The position numbers and the translations under genes are program-made. Positions 52,901 through 62,873 of a stretch of DNA of 64,000 nt are shown piece by piece (position 1 is the stretch's first letter; the number at the start of each line of letters is the position of its first letter). The stretch is from Bradysia coprophila. Lineage: Eukaryota > Arthropoda > Insecta > Diptera > Sciaridae. The stretch is taken from contig NC_050736.1 of NCBI RefSeq assembly GCF_014529535.1, positions 1,240,001 through 1,304,000 on the forward strand. The letters run 5' to 3'. The notes beneath the pieces were generated by a model. It was not told the DNA's origin and did not search any database. It saw nothing but the letters and a program-made list of their open reading frames with translations.

Positions 52901-54268
52901 AATGACAGGAGTGCGTTCAGAGTGAGGATTTTCGAAAAGTTTTGTTTTTAATTTTAGTGTTTGTCAATCTATTGTTTTAATGATAGACGAATTGCTCGAA
53001 CGATGTGATTATTGTAAATTGTTATTATACAGCCAGTTTCTTTGGCGGTGTCAATAAATTCGTTCATAAAACTCAAAATGTCAAACAATTTAACAATTCC
53101 AATGTGTTAGATTTTAGTCTTCTGAATCTAAAAATAAATAGTTATTTAGCAAAACTGTAATCATGAAAAACAGGCCTGATTTACATTGACAATAAAAGAA
53201 ATCTGAAGTTCAGTAAGCATATATACTGATGGCCCGTCGGATAAAATATTTTTTATTTAATTTAGGAGGTCGTTTGTCAGTAACGATAATTTTAGCAAAA
53301 CTTGAACTATTGGTACTCTCTGTTACCTTACTCCTTACATATAATCGTAAAAAAATTAGGAATGGCGTGGGGTAATTTGGCACACGGAGCTAAAACAACG
53401 CATTTTTCAACTACGTAAAGGGTGAACTCGCACACGATTTTTCGATACCAAAATTTTGTAAAAGGAGTCATTAAGTCGATGACATGGCTAAAAAGATTTT
53501 GCAGCAATAAACTTGCGTGTGCGAGTTTACCTTTCACGTAGTTTAAAAGTGCGTTCTTTTGGCACCGTGTGCCAGATTACCCGATACCGTTCTTGGCGTG
53601 GGGTAATTTAATCATTTCTACACACAACAAAAAATTGATTCAATAACTGTAATAGCTGTAAACGACTGAGTACTTCCACTGAAATTCATTTTACTTTAGA
53701 GTCCTAATCGACCAAACACATTGCATTATTATCACCATATCAAACCACATTTATATTTTAAAAGGAATATCAATCAGACAAACCTTGACATTGCATCGTC
53801 GGGACTAGGTGTCAAATCTTTCCTATCTTCACTGAATCTTTTCAGTGCTTCCTCGTCGGTCATACAATCGTTTGCGTGTATTGATCGGTCAGCATTTATG
53901 TCACCGCACAAGCCCGATTGGTTTTCCGACAGTAGCGCATCTATACAAAACGATTTCCGTGGTGGTGGACTAGATGTGAAATGATTGTGTTGATAAATCT
54001 CTTTACTGTGTGAATATCCATTGGAGGTGATTTTTTCTGCCGACGGTGACATAGCTTCCTGCGAATGGGGCGAATGGCAATTGATGGGCGATGAATTATT
54101 TTCGATTGAACTATTATATTCCGAACGGTGTGGCATCGCTTCCGATTTATCGGTTAGATAGAAACTGGTACTTAAACGATTCGTCAATGTTGGATGATCA
54201 CTTGTTTTAAATTGAGCACTTGGAGCTAAAAAATTGGTTATAGATCGTGTCATTTGTGCACTTAACAT
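28904..54268 (-). CDS. exex: HB9/MNX-class homeobox transcription factor (extra-extra)
   Basis: Five exons, 54268-53784, 48439-48214, 48142-48049, 29541-29375 and 29293-28904, encode 453 aa with closed phases. An Eh1-like repressor motif ([10 protein letters not shown], residues 105-114) lies in exon 1. Exons 2-3 carry [21 protein letters not shown], the segment MNX proteins keep just before the homeodomain. The homeodomain (about 281-340) has [29 protein letters not shown] and [17 protein letters not shown], including Q50 and N51. A Ser-rich tail follows. HB9 specifies motor-neuron fate and acts in endoderm, in the nucleus. Intron 3 is 18.5 kb and intron 1 is 5.3 kb, both rich in MITEs and likely to hold enhancers. 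Intron 4 (81 bp) uses a GC donor. The start is the first in-frame ATG of exon 1; a second follows five codons later. Confidence 0.93.
31084..31422 (-). other. Unassigned open frame of about 112 codons without start
   Basis: Reading on the minus strand from about 31422 to a TAA at 31084-31086, one frame has no stop for about 112 codons and a higher GC content than its surroundings. An acceptor-like ACCAG precedes GTC at 31392. The peptide includes [27 protein letters not shown] and [17 protein letters not shown] do not recognise it and there is no ATG at its head. It could be a repeat fragment or a diverged exon. Confidence 0.3.
32160..32291 (-). CDS. Candidate terminal coding exon inside exex intron 3
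   Basis: A good acceptor (TATTCTTAG) precedes 32291. From there one frame runs 43 codons to TGA at 32160-32162. The peptide begins [18 protein letters not shown] and ends [11 protein letters not shown]. It is rich in Ser, Gln, Asn and Gly, like the tail of a transcription factor. In phase 0 it could be joined to exex exon 2, giving a product without the homeodomain, or it may belong to an unseen nested gene. No upstream partner exon was identified, so identity is unknown. Confidence 0.35.
   Translation of the reverse strand, partial: EHSSYFGSSQSMTSQQNGKQNGNNMIYAGTGNIQQLRDTTAEV
34544..34690. repeat. Copy of the TTAA (piggyBac-type) MITE family
   Basis: TTAA at 34544-34547 is followed by CCTGTCACAGACGGC, the same end as the element at 1953, then the shared core (TTGATTTCAGAAATCTTTTAC). 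The right end has decayed, so the stop coordinate is approximate. Confidence 0.6.
35279..35452. mobile_element. MITE with GGGGCCGTTCATAAATTACG ends
   Basis: The element 35282-35449 (168 bp) has inverted ends of about 29 bp starting GGGGCCGTTCATAAATTACG, and ATA lies on both sides (35279-35281, 35450-35452). The centre has long C runs next to GGG. This end sequence is widespread in arthropod genomes to my knowledge, but I cannot place the superfamily. Confidence 0.8.
39177..39364. mobile_element. hAT-like MITE with CAGGxCCTA ends
   Basis: The element 39185-39356 (172 bp) starts CAGGTCCTACTTTTTGGAAAC and ends with the near complement (GTAGGCCCTG). Both flanks are acacgttc (39177-39184 and 39357-39364), a perfect 8-bp target duplication. 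The interior is an array of TTTCTCGAAATT-like words and their complements. The ends match the MITE at 3607. Confidence 0.85.
40225..40297 (-). repeat. tRNA-like sequence, SINE or broken tRNA
   Basis: On the minus strand an A box (TGGCTTAGTTGTTACGTGC) and a B box (GGGTTCGATTCTC) are correctly ordered and spaced. The acceptor and anticodon stems do not pair properly in any register I tried, so it is not a confident tRNA gene. Confidence 0.4.
43275..43333. repeat. 59-bp target duplication, 3' side of the LINE
   Basis: Identical over all 59 bases to 44584-44642. It lies directly after the A-rich 3' end of the minus-strand LINE. Confidence 0.9.
43334..44583 (-). mobile_element. 5'-truncated Jockey/CR1-like LINE, reverse transcriptase
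   Basis: The element runs from 44583 (5' side) to 43334 (3' side). Its open frame, with no stop from 44583 to 43449, holds reverse transcriptase motif A (DYKTAFDK), motif B ([11 protein letters not shown]), motif C (LFADDIKLA) and the following [10 protein letters not shown] segment. A C-terminal region [15 protein letters not shown] is typical of Jockey/CR1-type pol proteins. The fingers and the endonuclease are missing, so this is a truncated copy. After the stop, about 115 bases of 3' UTR end in CAGCCAGTTTTTTGGCGG, CAATAAATTC and an A run. The intact frame suggests a recent insertion. It lies in exex intron 3. Confidence 0.9.
44584..44642. repeat. 59-bp target duplication, 5' side of the LINE
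   Basis: Perfect copy of 43275-43333, abutting the truncated 5' end of the LINE. Confidence 0.9.
47454..47508. repeat. Imperfect hairpin
   Basis: GTGCGAAGTACTT at 47454 pairs with AAGTACTTCGCAC ending at 47508, and the stem continues with three mismatches to a short loop. It lies in exex intron 3. No function is assigned. Confidence 0.6.
49584..49809. mobile_element. MITE with GGGGTAATTTGGCACACGG ends, copy 1
   Basis: The left end reads GGCGTGGGGTAATTTGGCAC, and the complement of the right end reads GGTATCGGGGAATCTGGCAC. The inner part also folds: GTGAACTCACACACGA opposes TGTGCGAGTTCAC. It is a close match to 53364-53588. No certain target duplication was found. Confidence 0.75.
51840..53065 (+). 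mobile_element. Decayed copy of the same LINE family as 43334-44583
   Basis: On the plus strand 51850-51960 translates as [10 protein letters not shown] (stop) [13 protein letters not shown] and, after a frameshift, YKDDIESIQ, matching [24 protein letters not shown] and YKDDIESIQ in the minus-strand copy. The 3' end at 53031-53063 shares CAGCCAGTTT, TTTGGCGGTGTCAATAAATTC with that copy. Stops, frameshifts and foreign segments (52223-52381) break it throughout. Confidence 0.75.
52223..52381. repeat. Two diverged tandem copies of about 72 bp
   Basis: Copies 52223-52294 and 52309-52381 both run from GAGCGAGAG through CCTTGGGGTACTTGTCAAAA to CTCTTTCA, with about ten differences. They interrupt the decayed LINE. 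Confidence 0.75.
53364..53588. mobile_element. MITE with GGGGTAATTTGGCACACGG ends, copy 2
   Basis: Close match along its length to 49584-49809, in the same orientation, 3.8 kb away, and less decayed at the right end (GGCACCGTGTGCCAG). Confidence 0.78.
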
Positions 54269-57189
54269 TATACTCTAATTCGATCAAGAGTATTGAATAA
54301 TGTTATAATGTCGCATGTTATAATCAGTGCGCCGTGTTTAACTATAATATACTCAATTCATTCACAACATAAACATGACGCAACTATAACTCTGTAACTG
54401 TCGTAAACAAATTATCCGTGAGAAGTGTATACACCACATAAACAGAGACATAAACCGATAAACTTTTAATGACGACAACCGTGTGCCTCGAAATCGCGAT
54501 TAGAACTGTTTGTATCAATCGCATTATTAACACTCAAACACCAGTTAAATTCCATCCTGATATCTTTCTGATGACGAAAAACTACTTCTGTGGTATACAC
54601 GCTGTATAAATAATAATATCTAGATAAATGCCAATGGGAGGAGTTACCGAATTGAAGGCGGTTCAATACGTTTGGAAGGGATAATTGCCCATTATATGTA
54701 TAAGAGAGCTTGTTTCATTTTAGACTGTTTCTAGAGGGTGAGATTTAAGGGTATCTTTTACTTAATTCTCCGTAATGGGTGCTGTATGCGCATAATACAA
54801 CTTTAAAATTCTTGTTTTTCTGAATCAAAATATACTGATTTGGATGTTTTATTTTTATTATAACACTGTTACAAAATAAATGTGTTTGGCATTCGTATTT
54901 CGTATGTATGTTAATATCGTGTGCTATTGTGCTGAATGCGATAGTTATTCATTTTCAATGGGGAGAATTTTCGGTACAAAATTATAATATTGGTAACAGT
55001 TTCAGTTGTTTTTTTTTTCTTTTTCATTTAAAACGATTGCACTTATGGTAATGTTTTTTGATTTGAATAAAAGGAATGGATTTGCTTTAACTTTAATGTA
55101 TGGTAATGAGTCCCATTTTTTTCAGGATTCGACTATACGAATTTAGTGGAAAGTAGCAAATCGGAGATCGTTTTCATCGTGTATAAGGTTGGAGGTTCAC
55201 GCTACAAATTTGATAGATTTCGGTTTTAAACATGAGCCTTACAAACATTATACATACCGGAAATTTATTATACCATTCCACTTCACTTATCTCACACTTT
55301 CTTCCTTCCGTTTGTGTGATTTCCCACGAGTTTAAAATAGTTTTCTATTGACTTCTGTTTCGAAAGAAATTTTTCTCTGAACAGAAATTTTTAAGACTTT
55401 ACGGAATATGTTTGGTTGAACATTCTTGCTGTTATCACAATGAATATATTTTTGGTTTGTTTCTGAGAAATCTATATTAGGTATACTCTTTTTGATTTAT
55501 ACACATCTATAAGACGAGAAATTACTTGGCCATAATTCAAAAAAACATCGAATTAAACCAAAGATGTTCAAAAGTCGTGTGACCCTTGTAACCCGAGGCG
55601 AAGATGAGGTCAATAAACAACGAAAGCGAGACTTTTCATTTTTCATTTCCCCGTCAAAATTATTCAACTAAGTATTCTTCTGGGATGTGTCAAATACGTC
55701 ATTCCCCTATTTTGTTGTCTCGTTTTCGCTTACACAATAAAATATGTTACTGACATTTAAAGGGAAATCTCGGCAAGTCTCGATATATATTACATGTTGA
55801 AAGTTGTGCTTGAAACATGTGTACGGTTTCCGATGCATGTAGTACGTAAAATAATTCTGATATCCTAACAACCTGATATCCTTAAAATAGTTATTTATGC
55901 AACAAGTCGCGAAAGTAGATTGTTTTTCTCACTAGATGTTAGATTGACATACGAGGCGAAGCCTCAGTGATAAAAAGTAAAATCAACGGAAAAAAAAGAT
56001 CCGTCATACGTCACCCTAATGATACACGTAAAAGTTCACTTTTCGCAGCGCTGTTTTTTTTTTCCCAAGATTTATCTGACTATAATAACGGTAAATGTAT
56101 CCCATAATGTAACATGTGACGCTATAGGATTAAGCGAAATCATAAAACAATCTTACGAGATGGTTCAGTTACCTTTCGAAAATCCTTTGACATCGTTCAA
56201 TTAGCGTCTGAATTCAATTTTGTATATTTTGTAAAAGAAAAAATCAAATGTACGTTATCGTATATAATAATGTAGCAGGGAAAATCATATTAGCTCGTTC
56301 AATTCAAATAAAATGTAAGGATATCAGATTCTTATTTTTACGAACATCAAAATATTTTTTTGTGAAATCACTTGCCAGGATATAAAAATTCCTTTATTGG
56401 TACATCAAATTCTATTTCAAGGATATTTTTACTAATGCATTGAAAAATGCAAGATTATCTTTTATCAGCACAAGTATTTCATGTTAAGCAATGCATATAC
56501 CATAATTAGATATAAGCCTTCACAATAGTTTTATCAGCACAAGTATTTCATGTTAAGCAATGCATATACCATAATTAGATATAAGCCTTCACAATAGTCA
56601 CAAACTTCAATCGAGGATCATCATCAGACAGTATCGTACAGTAGTAGGTAGGTTTCTTTGCCGGTTGATCAAAATGTTGGTTTGTTTACGTGGACTATCG
56701 CGGCATAAACAACTAGTATCGTACAGTCGTTACGGTTTAGGAACGGACTAGTAGGAAAGTCCGAAAAAACTTAACAGAGCCTTTTGCCTATGCTCTTTCC
56801 TTTCTCCTAAATAATATTATAGTTTCAATTTTCTCAAATAAACATTTATAAATGGTCGACGCAAGAAAAGTTTTAGTATCGTCACTGAGTGGTGAAACTA
56901 AACAGTTTTCTGATGTGTTTTCTGTGAGATGAAGAACTTCAGTTTGGAATCTTTGTAATGTTTTTCAGATATAAGATGTCTTTGAAAAACACTATTTTTT
57001 AAATTATAGCTATGGCTCATATCCACTGCAGTGAGCTCAATAGACAACTTTAATTTACACTATCTAGTCATTCTGAAATTAACCATCTTGAAGTACTTAA
57101 AATGTGACCAGGTCATAAAAAGTTTAGTTATGGAGGAATTCTTTTGAAAAACAGCCTACTAAAATCGGACGCATTTTCCAGTCGACTTT
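54269..57189. other. Upstream of exex, no further gene seen
   Basis: Presumed exex promoter and 5' UTR, then AT-rich intergenic DNA. Open frames at 54466-54666 and 56019-56204 show no motif. Confidence 0.45.
56460..56597. repeat. Perfect 69-bp tandem duplication
   Basis: Units 56460-56528 and 56529-56597 are identical over all 69 bases, beginning TTTTATCAGCACAAG and ending CACAATAG. Confidence 0.95.
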
Positions 57190-57592
57190 TTTATATGTAG
57201 GGATGGGAGGCGTTCAAAATTGTCGATAATATCAATCGAAAGAAATTATCAATAATCGATTAATCATATCGTTATCGATAATTTAATAATTATCGATAAT
57301 TATCAAAATATCGAAATTCTATAATTATCAAAATATCGATATTTTGATATTTATCTGAAAATTCATGATAATATACCGATATATCGGAATATATCGATAA
57401 ATATCGGATTTTCGGACCGAAATATCGATATATCGAATTATCGATATCTTGATAATTATCAAAATATCAATAATTATCGATTATCGATATTTTTTTGATA
57501 ATTTTCGATAAAAAAAAGTCGATAATTATCGATTATCGATAATTGATAATTATCTATAATCATTTTCATTATCGCCCATGCCTATTTATATG
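57190..57592. mobile_element. hAT-like MITE with a palindromic-word interior
   Basis: The element 57198-57584 (387 bp) starts TAGGGATGGGAGGCG and ends CGCCCATGCCTA. Both flanks are tttatatg (57190-57197 and 57585-57592), a perfect 8-bp target duplication. Almost the whole interior is a run of TCGATAATTATCGAT-like words, which are self-complementary, so the element can fold in many registers. Confidence 0.85.
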
Positions 57593-59675
57593 TGCCTAGA
57601 AAGGTATTCGACCCTAGAAGCCAAAACAACTATCAAAAAAAATCTTCGAATTTGTCTGGCTGGTGAAAGGGGATCACACGTACTACGAAATATGTGTAGG
57701 TTAAGTTTTCAACGGAAGACTTACACTGTTCTTACTGAAATTTCTCGAGGTACACAAAACTTACATGGTCGTGTAGGGTGTCATTTGACTGGTAATTTAA
57801 TGTGCTTTTGGGCTAAATAGGGTCTTATGTGGTTTGGATAGCGGTAGGCTATGGGCAAATTATTATCTGGTCGACCAATATTAGTGTTCTAAAACCACCG
57901 CCGTTCAAATACTGACCATGTTCACGAAACCTGAATCAACCGTTCTGAAGAAGGAATTACTATAGCAATGCGATTCTAAGAGATTTAGGAGCTTTTTATG
58001 AGAATCTTCGAAATACAAAACCGTCATCTGAGGAGTTTTAGGAGGGGTAACATCACTTCTAATAAGTTGAAGACAACTGTAAACACGACAAATCATCTGT
58101 AATCGAAGTAGATGGCAAATATAAGCTGTGACATCCAATCTGCGGGTTCTTTATACAGAAATGAATTTTAAAACAAATGAAGGAAAAGATTTTGTATCGA
58201 AAACTGGACGATACATTGAACAAAGGAATAGAAGTAATAGATTAATGTGGTTTTAAGTATGCTGTTTCTAAATAGTCTCGTCAAAATCAGTTTTTCCTAG
58301 CAATAATTCAGCAGTTCACAAATATAATCAGTTTGTCTGTATCGACGTCTATACGCGTTTCTTCCAAGTTCATAAAATAATAAAATGATTCATATAACCG
58401 ATCATTTTGAAATTAAACCACTGATTGAGATATTAATAAGGTGTGTTTTTGGATTAGCTATTTTCGGAATCGATTTAGCTACTTATATTATGTTGGCTCA
58501 ATGAGCAATACATTAATTATCTAATCAATTTGCTGTTATTTAGTCATTTTGATTAAAAAGTTCATTTGACAAATCACTTATTTCAAAAATATTATTGTCA
58601 CTTGGTAATTAATAAATAGTTTAAAATCTCGTTGCTGAAAAAAAAAACGAATTCAATGAATGTAATAATAAACGAGAACCGATTTCTTCAAATGATAAAT
58701 ACATCAATTATATTTGGTATCTTAGATTGACAAGTATAATTATATACATGTATTTAAACTGATAGCAGAGTTCATATTTTTTTTTGTATTATGTTTATGA
58801 TGCTTTAATTCGATTAGGAATTATACTTATTATGTTGGAAAATGTCATTCATCCGGTTACGAACGATTTTAAAGATTGTGTACGATGATGCGTGTGTATG
58901 ATACACAACATTTTTATTATGACTCCTTTCTCGCTATGTAACCAATGTTGGTAATTTTCATGGTTTAACTATAGCAATTGTCATGTCAGCGATGCGAAAA
59001 TCCTTATTTTGTCTACTATGAAACGTTGTGAAAACGGCATTTTGATTATTTTCTCCCTTAAAATGGCAAATTCGCAAGCTCGAAAAACGTTGTATTATCC
59101 TCGGGGGAAATAGGAAAATTCCCCTTGATTAACAAATAACTATTGAAGGCTAAGTTGAAAAGTGCTGATTTGTCAGCACTGATCGTAGGTTTGTTAAGGG
59201 ATCGTACAAAAATGACGTCACGTTTTTTCAGTGATAGTATCAGATTGAAATCACTTATAGTTCGACAAGTTTGCAATTTCTTAAGTCAGTGGTATGTCCT
59301 ACATTAGCGGTAGGACATACTATTGACCTAAAAAATTGCAAGAATTATTACTTATTCCAAACTTATTTTGATGACTGCTGGGAAGGTGAAGTCATAGGGG
59401 TGGTACACCTAACTAAAATAATTAATAAATCGTTACGAAGAACATTTATAATTTATTCGGAAGATCGAGTGCAATAATTCATTCAGTCACAAATGACACA
59501 ATCCCCTAGCACGACAGAAGTTCAATATTTGACTGTAAAATGGTATCTCTTATTGAGAGGCAGTCTACTACACTAAGATCAAGGATGATTTTTTTTAAAT
59601 TCAAATAGCCTAAATGGCTTAACATATGAAGAGACATGAACAGTATTATTATCGGGTCTATTACATCCATCGATC
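57593..59675. other. Intergenic, no gene seen
   Basis: AT-rich sequence. A perfect 11-bp stem with a 7-base loop lies at 59292-59320 (GTATGTCCTAC and its complement). Open frames of up to 80 codons have no motif. Confidence 0.4.
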
Positions 59676-59824
59676 AAAGTAGTTTTAATCGGTTGATTTC
59701 AAATCTTGTACTTCAATTTTTTTAACATACATTTTACTATATAAAGGACTAGCTCACCCAGTGCTTGTCATTATTTTTGTCGTCGTTATCGATAACAAAT
59801 GAATAGCCGAAGGTGACAGGTTAA
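59676..59824. repeat. Copy of the TTAA (piggyBac-type) MITE family
   Basis: Shares the core with 1953-2151 (TTGATTTCAAATCTTGTACT, then GTCGTCGTTATCGATAACA) and ends GGTGACAGG directly before TTAA at 59821-59824. The left end is unclear. Confidence 0.7.
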
Positions 59825-59849
59825 ATCGTCACAAAAACCCTGAGAATAC

Positions 59850-60056
59850 CTACACATCGGAAAACTCGCAAAGCTTACTAGATAACTTGTTGAGGCGAAC
59901 TAGTTGGATCCCATGGCCGCCAACTTTCCCTTTAAGAAAAATTGACACACCCTCCACTTCAGTTGTCCTCATTGTTACATTTTCTTCAACTTCACCATCC
60001 CGACCGTAAACAAAGTTTTCTGATAGTATCCCACTTGTACCCACCTGGTACTCCAT
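59850..60056 (-). CDS. Small open frame of unknown function
   Basis: 68 codons from ATG at 60056 to a stop at 59850. It is richer in GC than its surroundings. The peptide begins MEYQVGTSGILSENF and includes VEGVSIFLKGKVGGHG. An acceptor-like ACAATTAAG lies just before the ATG. I recognise no family. The opposite strand is also largely open, so this could be chance or a fragment of a mobile element. Confidence 0.25.
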   Translation of the reverse strand: MEYQVGTSGILSENFVYGRDGEVEENVTMRTTEVEGVSIFLKGKVGGHGIQLVRLNKLSSKLCEFSDV

Positions 60057-61844
60057 CTTAATTGTGACAGTAAAATAATCAATAGAAATTTAGGTCTAAT
60101 GTTCACAAATAAGATTGCTCTATCAAAATTTCTCTACATTTACTATCTTCTTGCTGGGAGGAGTAGGTTAAACTAAGATAAAAAAAACGGTAATCAAAGA
60201 TTAAAGTCAAGTCTAATTGCGCGATTATTTGGCAATAAAAAATATTCAATTACGTACAATAAAATAATTATTTATACAGATCGAATTTCCAAGATATAAT
60301 ACAGCTTAAGCATTTGATAATGAGCCAGTGAATGGACAAATCTTTTTTTTAAATTAGTTGTTGAGATAAGTGGATTATTGATAATCAAATATTCATTATA
60401 GTACACAAAGGTTTGGATACTGAAGCACTTTACGGATTTTATTGTAACACGTGAATCTTACACAGTTATCAGTGGAAATGAAAAAAAAGGTTGTAAGGTA
60501 CTGTTCATAAATGACGTTTCATAGTTTACCTTAGCTTTTTTTCTCTCTGACAAACACTTATGTTTTCCTAAAGTTTATAAAGTGGTGTATTGCACAATCA
60601 ACATACCAAACACCCTTCCTCTCAAATAGTTCGTTATTGTTAAATGAATTTCAGTAGGAACGTAAATATAGGTTATATGATACGCTAAGCAGATGGTAGA
60701 AGTGATTTCATTATCGATCAATCAATCGCTCGACAGTAAGTATTGCTATCAGAAAGTATGCCGTTGAGGACGTGTCTCCTTCATAATATTGCTGATTGCA
60801 GATACTTTACACGATTTAACATTACATTTAAATATTAAACGTTTCACGTTCTAGGACGAGATATGCACTTTGCCGCTTCAACGTCTTCTAAACGTTTGAT
60901 CTATATTGGCAACACATTGCATCTTTTACAGTGACAAAATTTGTATGACACTTGATACACTGTCCCATTTCCGTTATCTATTTAGAGTATCCCTTATGCT
61001 AAAGCGAGTTGGTATTGACTAAGCTTTTGAGATCGAAACGAGGTATAGTGAAATTTGTTTTAAAACAGTCGGAGGTTTCTAAATGCTTATACCTAACCCA
61101 TTATAGTCCGAGTTTCTATTTTAATTTTAAATTGTAAATTGGAAGGTTAATCACGGTGGATTCGAGCATATAGCACATAATATACGAAATTGTAATATTG
61201 ATGGTAACACACGGCATTTAAATTTCCCAGAAATGTGGCCATAAATTGATTTTACTAAAACTAATTTTCGCCAACCATAACTGATATGTCTAATATATCA
61301 ATTTAAGCAATTTTGGAAGCAAATAAATGTCATCGACATTCTGTGCATGTTATTATCTATATAATTAACAGGTAACACATATAAATAATTTTAATCTATA
61401 AAAAAAACACCCACCATATACACTCCACTTTAATGCTCAATTATGTTTCGCATTAAATCAACAAACAAAATTGAATAAACTAATTGAAATGACATACGAT
61501 AATGTGATTAATTAGATGCGAACGATAATTGTGATAAAAAAATGCGCTACTTCGAATGTCGAACATTATTATATATTGCTTCTATAGATAAAGTAATTAA
61601 TTATAATTCTGAAATTTTGTTAATGTTGATAACGAAAATTGATTTGTAGCGACTATATATTTTATCAGCACAAAACATACATGAGAAAAACCTAATTTTG
61701 CACATTTATTTTATAAAAAAAAACATCGCAAACCTCAAAAATGGGGTAACAGTCATCGACTTAGGCAATCAAATTTGATAATTTCACTCATTTCACTGCA
61801 ATATCGTAAAATATATTGTGAGCAACTGGTGGAACAAGCCTCTA
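60057..61844. other. Intergenic, no gene seen
   Basis: AT-rich sequence without exon, RNA gene or delimited repeat that I can support. Confidence 0.4.
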
Positions 61845-62012
61845 GCTCGATCAACGCACTTCAAGCATGAGTGGGACTCTAAATAGGGTACTGAAACTTG
61901 ACAGTGTGTGACACATCTGTAAAACACTGTAAAAACCATTTCATAACAAAATAGTCCTCTATTTGGCAGCTGAACACTACGATCACTTTTGCTTGAAGTG
62001 CGTCGGCTCGAT
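61845..62012. mobile_element. MITE with 7-bp target duplication, second copy
   Basis: The element 61852-62005 (154 bp) has ends CAACGCACTTCAAGCA and the complement CGACGCACTTCAAGCA. It is flanked by gctcgat on both sides (61845-61851, 62006-62012), a perfect 7-bp duplication. Same family as 8226-8350. Confidence 0.85.
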
Positions 62013-62189
62013 GCCAAAATCACATTCGAATTCTGTGACCAGAAATTTTGCTTAGCTTTACCATCTATAGGAAAGCCTAAAATGTAAATGTAAGTTAAAA
62101 TGAAATCACAAAGAACAAAATATTTGATAATTTCATTCATCTGTTCTATGGATTCTAACTATTGAAGAGGTAATAGGCGTGGGGTAACT

Positions 62190-62429
62190 CTCGGTGTGTT
62201 TGGGACTAAACCTGCCTTGCCCGTTTCTCTTCTATATACTCATTGAGTTAACACATTCATTACTGAACCAAATACCCAATACCAATACCACTCTGAGTGG
62301 AGGTAGAAAAGACGAGAAGAAGACGATTCCTTCATGGATCGGCGAGTTATGATTCACTTCAGTTTATACTCTTCAATGAGTATATAGAAGAGAAACGGGC
62401 AAGACAGGTTTAGTCCCAAACACACCGAG
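62190..62429. mobile_element. Inverted-repeat element with 57-bp arms
   Basis: The left arm 62190-62246 starts CTCGGTGTGTTTGGGACTAA. The right arm, ending at 62429, is its complement with one mismatch over 57 bases. About 125 bp separate the arms. No clear target duplication was found, so the superfamily is open. Confidence 0.8.
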
Positions 62430-62551
62430 AATAATGGTTCACAAACGATTGGTGACTATTGTTAAGTTTACTCACCTTATGTTCTTCTAGTCGTGCGTTT
62501 TCCTTTGGTTGACAGTTATCCAGCTTACCGTAGAACGTAAATAAATTGAAG

Positions 62552-62712
62552 CACTACCACACATTGTCGTCCCTGATGAGTTCCCCAATGTGTTTGTCTT
62601 CACTTTACATTTCACGGGAATTGTACAGATGAACTCCAAAGTTTTTGAATTTAACGGAATGAAACCAAAACCGGATGATGAAGCCTCATTACAGTCAGCC
62701 AAGCTATTTTAG
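62552..62712 (+). CDS. Coding-like fragment of unknown family
   Basis: From an acceptor-like TTGAAG, one frame reads 53 codons to TAG at 62710-62712, including LPHIVVPDEFPNVFVFTLHF, then MKPKPDDEASLQSAKLF. It stays open beyond the TAG for 21 codons (NVIGYCVVPPGFDKN) to a TGA. The alternating hydrophobic pattern and acidic linker look protein-like. The minus strand is open as well (62702-62487), so the coding strand is uncertain. It may be a pseudogene fragment. Confidence 0.3.
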
Positions 62713-62873
62713 AATGTAATTGGATATTGCGTTGTACCGCCTGGATTCGACAAAAATGAAACTCCAAAAGTGGTTTGACCAAACAATTTAGACTAGCTTT
62801 CGACTGTTTGACCAGTCATCTTTAAGGCTTTTTTGGACACTTAATTACTTAGAGCATAGCAAGTAGCAGTGAG

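Larger units (their letters stand above)
48440..53783. other. exex intron 1 (5.3 kb)
   Basis: No exon seen. It holds two copies of one MITE (49584, 53364), a decayed LINE copy (51840-53065), tandem duplicated segments near 52223 and pieces of the TTAA MITE core (48781-48898, 49899-50010, 50395-50460, 51180-51230). Confidence 0.65.

Noticed and set aside
53721..53984. Plus-strand 87-codon frame near exex exon 1
   Set aside because: Antisense to the exex exon that encodes the Eh1-like motif and splices in phase with the next exon.
57578..57820. 80-codon plus-strand frame next to the palindromic MITE
   Set aside because: Its first codons fall inside the MITE end and the rest has no motif.
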